From: an uncultured Clostridia bacterium
GTDB taxonomy: Bacteria > Bacillota > Clostridia > Oscillospirales > Acutalibacteraceae
Assembly (NCBI GenBank): GCA_947567585.1
Contig: CANONE010000061.1
Location: 1-12,407 of the forward strand
Direction of reading: 5' to 3'
Length of the DNA: 12,407 nt
Both the position numbers and the translations under genes were made by a program. This document shows positions 1 to 7,669 of the stretch, in pieces. Each line of letters starts with the position of its first letter. The first letter of the stretch is position 1. The notes under the pieces were generated by a model, which ran no database searches, was not told where the DNA came from, and saw only the letters and a program-made list of their open reading frames with translations.

Positions 1-21
1 TTTGGTTAGGATTTTAAGGTC

Positions 22-88
22 AAGGTCGCCTCCGGCGGCTTAAGAAACTTTCTGTAGAAAGTTTCTTAAGAATCTTCAAAGACTTTTA
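22..88. repeat. REP-like intergenic palindromic repeat, copy 1
   Basis: A conserved 17-mer, AAGGTCGCCTCCGGCGG (22-38), is followed by a perfect palindrome (39-70: a 15-nt arm CTTAAGAAACTTTCT, a GT centre and the exact complementary arm), then ATCTTCAAAGACTTTTA. The same order of 17-mer, hairpin and CTTCAAARACTTTTW recurs at 2461-2548 with a different hairpin core, so the flanks are conserved and the core varies. This copy lies about 60 nt downstream of the plsX stop. Read on the minus strand, the stem is not followed by a T-run, so it is not a classical intrinsic terminator. It may affect mRNA 3' ends or be a dispersed element. The rest of 1-150 is GC-rich, with no gene seen. Confidence 0.7.
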
Positions 89-150
89 TGCCGGATTTTG
101 TTTTGGCCGGGCCGTAAGCTGGGCGGGCGCCGCCGCCGGCGGGCAGAGCC

Positions 151-1146
151 CTACGGCCTTACGGCGGCGGCTATCAGCTCAACGAAGCCGGAGTGGGTGC
201 AGTCCCGCACTAGGCGCAGGGCGTTGGCGACGGCGGGGGCTTGGGCGTTGCCGTGCATCTTGAATACGGGCTTTGCCGCGCCGATGATGGCCGCGCCGCC
301 ATAGGTGTTGTAGTTCATTGTCTTTTTTAGGCCCTGTAAGTCCTTATAGATCATGGCCGCTGCCAGCTTATTTTTCGCGGACTTCTTAAAAATATCCTTC
401 ACCATCCCCATCATGGCCAGGGCCGTGCCCTCGTAGAGTTTTAACACCGTGTTGCCGGTGAAGCCGTCCGCTACTACAACGTCGCACTGCCCATAGGGGA
501 TATCCCGGGGCTCAATATTGCCGATAAAATTGATCTCCCCGCACTCCTTTAGCAGACCGTAGGCATTTTGCCGCAGGGGGTCCCCTTTGTGGGACTCCGA
601 CCCCACGTTAACCAAGCCCACCCGGGGATTTTCCACCCCCATTACCTTTTCCATGTACACCGAGCCCATCAGGCCAAACTGTAAAAGCATCTCCGGGCGG
701 CACTCTACGTTGGCCCCCGCGTCGGAAATCATAAAGAACCCCTTTGTACTGGGCAGCACTGGGGCAAAGGCCACCCGCTTGATCCCTTTGATCCGCTTAA
801 CGATCATGGTCGCCCCCACGGTAAGAGCCCCGCTGTTCCCGGCGCTGGCAAAGGCGTCTCCCTGGCCCTGGGCCACAGCCCGCAGCCCCACGGCCATGGA
901 ACTCTCGGACTTCTCCTTCAGGATGCTTCCCGGCTCGTCCTCCATGGTCAGCACGTCCGGGCAGTGCAGCACCTCCATTTTCCGAAAAGGCTCCTCCAGG
1001 CCCCGCTCCCTGGCGCAGGCCAGCAGCTTGTCCCTGTCTCCTGTCACGGCGATTTCCACTTCCAGCTCTTCCAGCGCCTGGGCACAGCCCGCCAGAATTT
1101 CCCCTGGGGCGTTGTCCCCGCCAAAACCGTCAACAATAATCCGCAT
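151..1146 (-). CDS. plsX: Phosphate acyltransferase PlsX
   Basis: 331 aa, the usual length for PlsX. The enzyme makes acyl-phosphate from acyl-ACP and phosphate, feeding PlsY in phosphatidic acid synthesis at the inner face of the membrane. The N-terminus MRIIVDGFGGDNAP matches the family's opening (normally VDAMGGDNAP, with GF replacing AM here). Further family signatures are the SAGNSGALTVGA stretch (around residues 101-112), DAGANVECRPEMLLQFG (around 142-158) and DGFTGNTVLK (around 227-236). The ATG at 1146 is preceded by GGAGG with 9-nt spacing. The gene overlaps the end of trmFO by 17 nt, which suggests translational coupling. In many Firmicutes plsX is followed by fatty-acid genes; here the window ends before that can be seen. 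The identification is firm. Confidence 0.97.
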   Translation of the reverse strand: MRIIVDGFGGDNAPGEILAGCAQALEELEVEIAVTGDRDKLLACARERGLEEPFRKMEVLHCPDVLTMEDEPGSILKEKSESSMAVGLRAVAQGQGDAFASAGNSGALTVGATMIVKRIKGIKRVAFAPVLPSTKGFFMISDAGANVECRPEMLLQFGLMGSVYMEKVMGVENPRVGLVNVGSESHKGDPLRQNAYGLLKECGEINFIGNIEPRDIPYGQCDVVVADGFTGNTVLKLYEGTALAMMGMVKDIFKKSAKNKLAAAMIYKDLQGLKKTMNYNTYGGAAIIGAAKPVFKMHGNAQAPAVANALRLVRDCTHSGFVELIAAAVRP

Positions 1147-2449
1147 CTTTTATAACCTCCTCCAGGTCCGCCAGCGCCCGTTTGGCCAGCAGCCCATATC
1201 GCTCCCGCTTGTCCCGCACCTGTTCCGCAAGGGGCGGCAAAATGCCGAAGTTCGCCCCCATGGGCTGGAAATCCTTCCCCTCATACCCCGCCGCATAGCG
1301 GCTCAGGGCTCCCATCATGGTGGTCTTAGGCAGCGCCAGCGGAGCCCGCCCCCGCAACAGGCGCGCCGCGTTGATTCCAGCCAGCATCCCTGAAGAAGCC
1401 GACTCCATATAGCCCTCTACCCCGGTAATCTGTCCGGCAAAAAATAGTCCGGGCCGCTGCCGCAGGGAGTAATCCGGGTCCAAAAGCCGGGGGGAATCCA
1501 GAAAGGTATTGCGGTGCATGACCCCATACCGGACGAACTCCGCGTTCCTGAGCCCTGGTATCATCCCGAAAACCCGGCGCTGCTCTCCAAATTTCAGGTT
1601 GGTCTGAAAGCCTACCAGATTGTATAAGCTATTCTCTCGGTTTTCCGTGCGCAGCTGCACCACCGCCCAGGGGCGGCGGCCGGTTCTGGGGTCCACAAGC
1701 CCCACCGGCTTCATAGGGCCAAAGCGAGCGGCGTCCCGCCCCCGGGAGGCCAGCACTTCAATGGGCATACAGCCTTCATAGACCTTGGGGTTCCGCACGT
1801 CCACATCATGCCGGGGGGCCCGTTCCGCCCCCAGCAGAGCCTCTATAAAGGCTTCATACTCCCCCCTGTCCATGGGGCAATTGATGTAATCTCCGCCGCC
1901 CTGGCCCCGGCCATAGCGGTCGGCGGTGAAACAGCGGTCCATTTGAATGCTCTCCCGGCTGACAATGGGCGCCGCCGCGTCAAAGAAGCTGAGCCCGCCT
2001 CCGCACAGCCCCTGGATGTCCTGAGACAGGGCCTCGGCGGTCAGCGGCCCGGTGGCAATCACGGCGGGGGCTTCCGGCAGGGCTTTCAGCTCTTCCCGGC
2101 GCACCTGGATCAGCGGGCAGCCTTCAATGGCTTTGGTGGCCAAGCGGGAGAACTCCTCCCGGTCCACCGCCAGCGCGCCCCCGGCAGGCACCTGGGACTT
2201 TTCCGCACATTCTATCAGCAGCGAGCCCAGCCGGCGCATTTCCTCCTTTAAGAGCCCCGCGGCGCTCTCGATCCTGGCGGCTTTTAGAGAATTAGAACAA
2301 ATGAGCTCCGCAAAGCCGGCGCTTTTGTGGGCCGGAGAATATTTTTGAGGCTTCATCTCTATAAGCTCCACCCTTATCCCGGCCTTGGCAATCTGCCACG
2401 CGGCCTCGCATCCGGCCAAGCCCGCGCCTACTACTGTCACTGTTTCCAT
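1130..2449 (-). CDS. trmFO: FAD/folate-dependent tRNA (uracil-54-C5) methyltransferase TrmFO
   Basis: 439 aa, full length. TrmFO makes 5-methyluridine at position 54 of the tRNA T-loop, using methylenetetrahydrofolate as carbon donor and FADH2 as reductant. The FAD-binding GAGLAG motif sits at residues 8-13. The two cysteines expected from the B. subtilis enzyme are present: C51 in ICSNSLK and C227 in EGCMPIEVLASRG. A second FAD-contacting region, FFAGQITGVEGYMESASSG, spans about 336-354. The start ATG at 2449 has AAGGAGG four bases upstream, at the edge of the repeat element that fills the topA-trmFO gap. The 3' end overlaps plsX by 17 nt. The topA-trmFO neighbourhood is the classic Firmicute order; plsX directly after trmFO is less usual. 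Older names are gid or trmFO/gidA-like. Confidence 0.97.
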   Translation of the reverse strand: METVTVVGAGLAGCEAAWQIAKAGIRVELIEMKPQKYSPAHKSAGFAELICSNSLKAARIESAAGLLKEEMRRLGSLLIECAEKSQVPAGGALAVDREEFSRLATKAIEGCPLIQVRREELKALPEAPAVIATGPLTAEALSQDIQGLCGGGLSFFDAAAPIVSRESIQMDRCFTADRYGRGQGGGDYINCPMDRGEYEAFIEALLGAERAPRHDVDVRNPKVYEGCMPIEVLASRGRDAARFGPMKPVGLVDPRTGRRPWAVVQLRTENRENSLYNLVGFQTNLKFGEQRRVFGMIPGLRNAEFVRYGVMHRNTFLDSPRLLDPDYSLRQRPGLFFAGQITGVEGYMESASSGMLAGINAARLLRGRAPLALPKTTMMGALSRYAAGYEGKDFQPMGANFGILPPLAEQVRDKRERYGLLAKRALADLEEVIKDADYC

Positions 2450-2460
2450 GTGGCCTCCTT

Positions 2461-2548
2461 AAGGTCGCCTCCGGCGGTCAAGTTCGGTTTGCGAACTTGC
2501 GGGAACATCTTTGAAAAAAGTTCCCCCGCATCCTTCAAAAACTTTTTC
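2461..2548. repeat. REP-like intergenic palindromic repeat, copy 2
   Basis: The 17-mer AAGGTCGCCTCCGGCGG (2461-2477) is identical to 22-38. It is followed by a perfect 8-bp hairpin (CAAGTTCG/CGAACTTG, 2479-2499), a second imperfect hairpin (GCGGGAAC at 2499-2506 with GTTCCCCCGC at 2520-2529, two-base bulge), then ATCCTTCAAAAACTTTTTC, which matches the tail of copy 1. It fills much of the 160-nt gap between topA and trmFO, and its conserved edge abuts the trmFO ribosome binding site. No T-run follows the stems on the minus strand, so read-through from topA into trmFO looks possible. Confidence 0.7.
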
Positions 2549-2609
2549 CTTGGCTATTCTGCATTCCCTGGGTTTTTCATTTTTTGATCTGCCGCTGCCG
2601 GGATCCGGC

Positions 2610-4694
2610 TCAGTCTTTCGGGACCTTCCCAGGGAAGGTGCAGCCTTCTGTCATGCAGTAAATGCGCTTGTCTTTGGTCTTTTTCTGCATCAGGGTCTTG
2701 CCGCAGACAGGGCATTTCTCCTTGGTGGGCGGGTCCCAGGAAACGAAATCACACTCGGGGTAGCGGTCGCAACCATAGAAGACCCGGCCCTTTTTGGACT
2801 TGCGCTCAATGATATTCCCACCGCATTTGGGGCACTCTGCGCCAGTGGTTTTTACAATCTTCTTGATGTTCTGGCACTCCGGATAGCCCGAGCAGGCGAT
2901 GAATTTGCCAAAGCGCCCGTGCTTAACCACCATAGGCCGGCCGCATTTGTCGCAGATTTCGTCGGTTTCGTCCTCTTTTAGGTGGATTTTCACCCCGTCC
3001 ATAGCCTTTTTTGCCTTTTGCACGGTCTTGTCGAAGTCGTCGTAGAAGCTCTGCAGGGTGTCTACCCATTCCTCGTCCCCCCGCTGCACCGCGTCCAGAT
3101 TGTCCTCCACCTGGGCGGTGAACCGCACATTGACGATTTTGGGAAACTGCTCCTTCATCAGCTGGGTGATCACCTCCCCCAGCTCCGTGGGCTTAAACGC
3201 CTTGCCCTCCCGGGTAACGTACTCCCGCATGGTAATGGTGGAGATAGTGGCCGCATAGGTGGAAGGCCGCCCAATGCCGTTTTCTTCCAGGCTCTTAATA
3301 AGGGAAGCCTCTGTAAACCGGGGCGGCGGCTGGGTGAAATGCTGGTTGCCCTTGAGCTCCCGGACCTTCAGCTTCATCCCCTCTTCCAAGGGCGGCAGAT
3401 CCTTTCCAGCCTTCTCCTCCTCGTCGCGGCTCTCCTCGTAGAGGGCGGTAAAGCCCTCGAAGGCCACGTTAAACCCGCTGGCCTTAAAGATATATTCCCC
3501 AGCCAAAATATTGGCCTGGGTAGTGTTCAGCACGCAGTTGGCCATCTGGCTGGACAAAAAGCGCTCCCAGATCAGCTTGTAGAGCTTATACTGGTCCGGC
3601 GTCAAGGAATCCTTCACCCGCTCCGGGCTCAAAGAGATGGTGGAGGGCCGAATGGCCTCGTGGCCGTCCTGGGCGTTGGCCCGGGACTTAAAGTGCCGAG
3701 GCTTTGGCGGCAGATACTTCCCGCCCCAGCGGCCCTCAATATACTCCGCCGCCTCCCGAATAGCGTCCTCGGACACCCGCAGGGAATCGGTACGCATATA
3801 GGTAATCAGGCCAATGGCTCCCTGCCCCTCAATCTCCACGCCCTCATAAAGCTCCTGGGCGGCCCGCATGGTACGGTAAGCCTGAAACCCCAGCTTCCGG
3901 GACGCCTCCTGCTGCAAGGTGGACGTGATAAAGGGCGGGGCCGGCTGGCGGCTGCGCTTACCCTTCTTGACCGGCCCTACTACAAACTCCGCCTGTTCCA
4001 GCTGGGCCAGAATCTGATCCGCTTCCTCCTGGCTGCCGATCTCAATCTCCCCGTTCCTGTCCCCATAAAAGGCGGCGGGGAACTGGGTCCTGGAGGGCGG
4101 CGCGGTGAGCTTGGCGTCCAGGCTCCAATACTCCTTGGGCACAAAGGCGCGGATCTCCTCTTCCCGGTCCACAATCATCCGCACCGCCACCGACTGCACC
4201 CGGCCCGCCGAGAGCCCCTTGCGGATGGTCTTTACCAAAAAGGGGCTCAAAGTATAGCCCACCAGCCTGTCCAGTATGCGCCGGGCCTGCTGGGCGTTGA
4301 CCAGGTCCATATCAATAGTCCGGGGATTGGCCATGCCCTCCGCCACGCCGGTTTTGGTAATCTCGTTGAAGGTCACCCGGTCCTGGGCATTCTCGTCCAG
4401 ATCAAGGATGTAGGCCAGGTGCCAGGAGATAGCCTCTCCCTCCCGGTCCGGGTCGGTGGCCAGCAGCACGCCGTCCGACTTGGCGGCGGCGGCCTTCAGA
4501 TCCTTTACCAACTGTTCTTTTCCTTTAATGATGGTGTACTTTGGCTTAAAGTGATCCTTCACATCCACGCACAGGCGGGCTTTGGGCAAGTCCCGCACAT
4601 GCCCCATGGAGGCTACCACCTTGTAGCCGGGGCCAAGATATTTCTGTATCGTCTTCGCCTTGGAAGGCGACTCCACGATCACCAATTTAGACAT
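2610..4694 (-). CDS. topA: DNA topoisomerase I (type IA)
   Basis: 694 aa. It relaxes negatively supercoiled DNA by a transient single-strand break. An N-terminal TOPRIM domain carries E8 (VIVESPSKA) and the DPDREGE acidic triad at 81-87. The active-site tyrosine is Y299 in GLITYMRTDS. The core motif QSVAVRMIVDREEEI lies near 167-181. Three C-terminal four-cysteine zinc ribbons are intact: C581/C584/C601/C607, C621/C624/C642/C648 and C661/C664/C680/C685. This is the standard Firmicute TopA architecture. The ATG at 4694 has AAAGGA upstream. It sits 93 nt after dprA and before trmFO, a conserved gene order. The spacer to dprA contains a small stem (4742-4760, TTTGG/CCAAA with an inner GC/GC pair), not followed by a T-run. 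Nothing suggests truncation. Confidence 0.98.
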   Translation of the reverse strand: MSKLVIVESPSKAKTIQKYLGPGYKVVASMGHVRDLPKARLCVDVKDHFKPKYTIIKGKEQLVKDLKAAAAKSDGVLLATDPDREGEAISWHLAYILDLDENAQDRVTFNEITKTGVAEGMANPRTIDMDLVNAQQARRILDRLVGYTLSPFLVKTIRKGLSAGRVQSVAVRMIVDREEEIRAFVPKEYWSLDAKLTAPPSRTQFPAAFYGDRNGEIEIGSQEEADQILAQLEQAEFVVGPVKKGKRSRQPAPPFITSTLQQEASRKLGFQAYRTMRAAQELYEGVEIEGQGAIGLITYMRTDSLRVSEDAIREAAEYIEGRWGGKYLPPKPRHFKSRANAQDGHEAIRPSTISLSPERVKDSLTPDQYKLYKLIWERFLSSQMANCVLNTTQANILAGEYIFKASGFNVAFEGFTALYEESRDEEEKAGKDLPPLEEGMKLKVRELKGNQHFTQPPPRFTEASLIKSLEENGIGRPSTYAATISTITMREYVTREGKAFKPTELGEVITQLMKEQFPKIVNVRFTAQVEDNLDAVQRGDEEWVDTLQSFYDDFDKTVQKAKKAMDGVKIHLKEDETDEICDKCGRPMVVKHGRFGKFIACSGYPECQNIKKIVKTTGAECPKCGGNIIERKSKKGRVFYGCDRYPECDFVSWDPPTKEKCPVCGKTLMQKKTKDKRIYCMTEGCTFPGKVPKD

Positions 4695-4787
4695 GCTTTT
4701 CTTTCCTTTCAGGTTGTGACTTTCGCAAGGGCCGGCAAGACTTTGGGGCTCTGCTCCAAACCCCGCCCGGCTTTTCTCCTGCGCTCT

Positions 4788-5969
4788 TTATCCCAGACGG
4801 TAGCGTTTGCCGGGGCTGGATTTGACCAGGCCGGCCAATTCTAACCGGGTGAGCAGGGCCATAAGCTTTCCGGCGGGCAGACCGGTTTTTTCTTCCAGCT
4901 GGCCCAGGCTTTTCTCGCCGCCCTCAGCCAGCGCTTGGAGGACCTCCCGCTGTCCCGGCAGCGCCGGGCCGGAGTCTGCCAGAGCCCGGGCTGGTTCCTC
5001 ATACGCCGGCGGGGCCTCTTCCCTTGTCCGGGGTTTTTCCCGGCGCTTGGGCGGGGCGTAGGCAGGGCTTGGCCTCGGGCCGCCCCAGTAGAATTCCGGG
5101 CAGTCCGAAAGGATGTCCTCGCCGTCTATCACAGGCTTTGCCCCATCGTCAATCAGCTGGCGGCTCCCCGCAAATGCCGAAGACATGGGCGGGCCGGGGT
5201 ACACATACACCTCCCGGCCTTGCTGGGCGGCGTGGCGGGCATAGATCATGGTGCCGCTTTTCACCTTGGCCTGAATCAGCGCCACCCCAAAACACAGGCC
5301 GCTGATAATCCGGTTCCTACAGTGAAAAGCGCCCCGGCTGGGAGACCGCTGGGAAAAGTACTCGCTGACTAAAGCCCCGCCCTGTTCCACAATTCTCCGG
5401 CGCAGGTCGGCGTTATCCGTGAGATAGGTGCTGGAAAGATCCACCGGCAGCACGCTGACCACCTGCCCCATGGCGCTGAGGGCCCCAGTAATGACGCAGC
5501 GGTCCACGCCCACCGCGCCCCCGCTGACAACGATCGCGCCTCCGGCCGCCAGCTGGTAGCCAATGCGCATAGCGGCCTCTTGGCTTTCCTGAACCGCCTC
5601 TCTGGCTCCCGCCACGCCTACTGCCGGGGCGCTGGAAAAGTCCGGCAGCTGGCCTTTTATATACAGTACCGCAGGAGGGTCAGAAATATTCCTCAGTGCC
5701 TCGGGATATTTCTCACACTCCGGCGTCAGGGTCTCCCAGCCCATGTTGGCGGCATATTCCAGCCGGAACCGCGCCTTGCTCAGCGTGAATTCCGAGAGAG
5801 CGGCGGCCTGGCTCTCGCTTACGTAGGGCAGGGCGTTCCACCGCACCGGCCCCGCCCGGTAAAACGCCTCCACGCCGCCGGGAAATTCCTCATAGATGAG
5901 CTTCGGGATGGCGCTCCCCTCCCCGAACGCCTGCTGAAGCCACACCCAATAGACGCTGTTATCCGTCAT
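4788..5969 (-). CDS. dprA: DNA-processing protein DprA (Smf)
   Basis: 393 aa from the ATG at 5969. DprA binds incoming single-stranded DNA during natural transformation and loads RecA. The Rossmann-like DprA core is recognisable: VGVAGAREA (around 117-125, usually VGTR), VVSGGAVGVDRCVITGAL (around 147-164, usually SGLARGID), SEYFSQRSPSRGAFHCRNRIISGL (around 202-225) and MIYARHAAQQGREVYVYPG (around 241-259). A proline/glutamate-rich linker (around 297-336) leads to a C-terminal winged-helix segment (around 338-391). The core is divergent: the GLARG segment reads GGAVG, and some positions are changed elsewhere, but RNRIISGL is intact. No strong ribosome binding site is close to the start (AAAGGA lies 13 nt away). 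A longer in-frame reading up to 6230 would overlap the upstream gene and looks non-coding. Followed by topA. Confidence 0.92.
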   Translation of the reverse strand: MTDNSVYWVWLQQAFGEGSAIPKLIYEEFPGGVEAFYRAGPVRWNALPYVSESQAAALSEFTLSKARFRLEYAANMGWETLTPECEKYPEALRNISDPPAVLYIKGQLPDFSSAPAVGVAGAREAVQESQEAAMRIGYQLAAGGAIVVSGGAVGVDRCVITGALSAMGQVVSVLPVDLSSTYLTDNADLRRRIVEQGGALVSEYFSQRSPSRGAFHCRNRIISGLCFGVALIQAKVKSGTMIYARHAAQQGREVYVYPGPPMSSAFAGSRQLIDDGAKPVIDGEDILSDCPEFYWGGPRPSPAYAPPKRREKPRTREEAPPAYEEPARALADSGPALPGQREVLQALAEGGEKSLGQLEEKTGLPAGKLMALLTRLELAGLVKSSPGKRYRLG

Positions 5970-5988
5970 CGCATGACCACGTTCCTTT

Positions 5989-6061
5989 CTTAGCTGGCTA
6001 AGGGATTTAGAACCTGTGCCAATAGGCTTTACCCTACAACCCGCCGCCTTTGAAAAGGCGG
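5989..6061 (-). other. Two small palindromes and a repeat-like 16-mer upstream of dprA
   Basis: The 152-nt gap between the RNA methyltransferase and dprA holds a perfect small palindrome, CTTAGCTGGCTAAG (5989-6002). It also holds AACCTGTGCCAATAGG (6011-6026), which matches 14 of 16 bases at 9373-9388, and a strong hairpin, CCGCCTT-TGAA-AAGGCGG (6044-6061). No T-run follows either stem on the minus strand. The first palindrome lies just upstream of the weak dprA ribosome binding site. Function is unknown. Confidence 0.45.
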
Positions 6062-6121
6062 ACGAAGCTTTTGCTGTCTTCCTTTTTTCTCCCGTTGGCT
6101 TGGCGGATAGGGGGATTGGCG

Positions 6122-6934
6122 TTATCTTTCCTGCTTGCGGGCCATTTCCCAGAGTAGGATGGTGGCCGCGGCCGCCGCGTTTAAGGACTCCGCCCGGCCG
6201 CCCATGGGGATCGTGACCAGATCCGTACACAGGCTCACAGCGGCTTTTGTCAACCCGCCGCCCTCGTTGCCGATGGCCACCGCGTGCAGGCCCTGGGCGA
6301 AATCCATCGCGTCTACCGGCCGCGCCTTACAGTCCGGCACAGCGCCGTGGCAGGCATAGCCCATTCTGGCCAGCGTAGCAAAAAGCTGCTGCGGAGACGG
6401 CTCCAGCGCCAGCTCTATCCGGAACACCGCCCCCATGGACGCCCGCAGCGCCTTAGGGGACAGCGGGTCGCAGCAGTCCCCCAGCAGGAACACGCGAAAG
6501 CCACCCAGCGCCTCGGCGGTGCGCAAAATGGCGCCTAAATTGCCCGGGTCCTGGATATTCTCCAAAATCAGACAGGGCCGCCGGGGCTGAAAGCCCACGA
6601 CGCCCTCTGCTACCGCCCCGGCTCTCCGGCACACGCAAAAGACTCCCTGGGGGGTTTTGGTGGAAGACAGCAGCTGGGCTACCGGCGGATCTATAACAAA
6701 GGCTTCCCCGCACACCCGCCACAGCGGCTCCAAATATTCCTGGTATTTTACCGCCGCTTCATCTGTATAAAAGCAGACCGGCACCTCTACCCCGGAAAGC
6801 GCCGCGTCCCGGCACAAGCGGGCGCCCTCGCAGAGAAAGGCGTCCCGTTCCCGCCGCTCCCGCGAGGAGGCCGCCAAAGCCGCCGCCGCCCGGGCCACCG
6901 GGTTCCTGCGGCTGGTAATCCGTAAATGCTCCAC
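6122..6934 (-). CDS. SpoU/TrmH-family RNA 2'-O-methyltransferase
   Basis: 270 aa from the GTG at 6934. It is predicted to use S-adenosylmethionine to methylate a ribose 2'-OH in rRNA or tRNA. All three SpoU motifs are present (numbered from this start): LENIQDPGNLGAILRTAEA at 124-142, with the catalytic asparagine and arginine at 132 and 138; AIGNEGGGL at 220-228; and IPMGGRAESLNAAAAATILLWE at 242-263. These form the trefoil-knot SAM site. The N-terminal segment EHLRITSRRNP...FLCEGARL matches the RNA-binding substrate domain of RlmB-like members. GTG was chosen because the family usually begins just before ITSRxNP and a GGGGGG purine run lies six bases upstream. ATG at 6958 and TTG at 6976 are alternatives. 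Its position after rplT is typical in Firmicutes. The exact target is not determinable here. Confidence 0.93.
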   Translation of the reverse strand: MEHLRITSRRNPVARAAAALAASSRERRERDAFLCEGARLCRDAALSGVEVPVCFYTDEAAVKYQEYLEPLWRVCGEAFVIDPPVAQLLSSTKTPQGVFCVCRRAGAVAEGVVGFQPRRPCLILENIQDPGNLGAILRTAEALGGFRVFLLGDCCDPLSPKALRASMGAVFRIELALEPSPQQLFATLARMGYACHGAVPDCKARPVDAMDFAQGLHAVAIGNEGGGLTKAAVSLCTDLVTIPMGGRAESLNAAAAATILLWEMARKQER

Positions 6935-6976
6935 GCCGCTCCCCCCTTCCTTGTCCATTTGTTCCCAGCAACGCAA

Positions 6977-7205
6977 ACGCCCAAGGCATCTGCCTCAGGC
7001 GTGTTTCCTGCTAAATCATCCGGCTGCCTACAGCCTAAGACCTTCGGGTCTCCGGGTCCCGTCTGCCGGTACGGCCAGCGCTTAACGGTCCCCACTGAGG
7101 ACCGGCGCCCCCCAAGCCCTCGCCACGTTTGTAGAAAGAGATAACGTCCGCTACGGGAAGCCGCAAAACCTCTTCGCCGGATTTTCCCTACTTCCGTACC
7201 GGCAG
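6977..7205 (-). other. Structured spacer between rplT and the RNA methyltransferase
   Basis: This 315-nt gap (6935-7249) contains no convincing gene. It holds a 12-bp perfect long-range inverted repeat, CTGCCGGTACGG (7063-7074) and CCGTACCGGCAG (7194-7205), enclosing 119 nt. Inside are smaller stems, including CGGTCC/GGACCG (about 7085-7103) and a nested GGGAA...TTCCC stem around 7155-7189. Nearer the methyltransferase lies a symmetric two-tier hairpin (6977-7002: ACGCC/GGCGT outside, AGGC/GCCT inside). No clear poly-T follows it, so termination after rplT is uncertain. It could be a non-coding RNA, a 3'UTR structure or a degenerate repeat. Confidence 0.45.
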
Positions 7206-7249
7206 CTTTGGGGCGCAGCAGTCGGCTTGCCAGATGGATGGAGAATTTT

Positions 7250-7603
7250 TTACAGAGCGGCCTTGGCTTTCTCAACCAGGGCGGTGAAGCTCTGGGGGTC
7301 GGCGATGGCAATCTCGGAGAGCATCTTGCGGTTTAGGGTAACCCCGGCCTTTTTCAGGCCGTTCATAAAGGTGGAGTAGTTTACGCCGTTCATATGGCAG
7401 GCGGCGGAAATACGGGTGATCCACAGGCGGCGGAAGTCCCGCTTGCGCTGCTTGCGGCCGATGTATGCGTAATTGCCGGACTTCATAACCGCCTGTTTGG
7501 CCATTTTAAAGTGGCGGCTCTTGGAACCCCAATAGCCCTTAGCCAGCTTTAGTACCTTTTTTCTTCTTTTGCGCGTCATCATCGCGCCCTTTACTCTAGC
7601 CAT
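7250..7603 (-). CDS. rplT: 50S ribosomal protein L20 (bL20)
   Basis: 117 aa, standard length. It binds 23S rRNA early in 50S assembly and, in the B. subtilis and E. coli systems, also represses its own operon. The sequence is typical: MARVKGAMMTRKRRKKVLKLAKGYWG at the start, a very basic N-terminal extension, RKQRKRDFRRLWITRISAA (about 51-69) and a C-terminal globular part with NRKMLSEIAI. It is the last gene of infC-rpmI-rplT, 66 nt after rpmI. AAGGA lies about 10 nt before the ATG, weaker than the sites of its two partners. The structured infC leader upstream is the expected target of its feedback control. Confidence 0.98.
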   Translation of the reverse strand: MARVKGAMMTRKRRKKVLKLAKGYWGSKSRHFKMAKQAVMKSGNYAYIGRKQRKRDFRRLWITRISAACHMNGVNYSTFMNGLKKAGVTLNRKMLSEIAIADPQSFTALVEKAKAAL

Positions 7604-7669
7604 TTCTCTTCAATCCTTTCCCGGCTCCCGCCGGCATTTTCTTTTCCCTCCCCTATCGGGCGGGTATCC

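Noticed and set aside
2982..4844. 620-codon plus-strand open frame antisense to topA
   Set aside because: It is a mirror of the GC-rich topA coding strand, shows no recognisable family, and the topA protein on the other strand has all its motifs.
5970..6230. 87-residue N-terminal extension of DprA
   Set aside because: It would overlap the RNA methyltransferase gene and run through palindromes; the sequence is not DprA-like.
6787..7311. 174-codon minus-strand frame across the rplT-methyltransferase gap
   Set aside because: It overlaps both real genes in another frame, is rich in Pro/Arg/Gly as expected of a GC shadow, and lacks a ribosome binding site.
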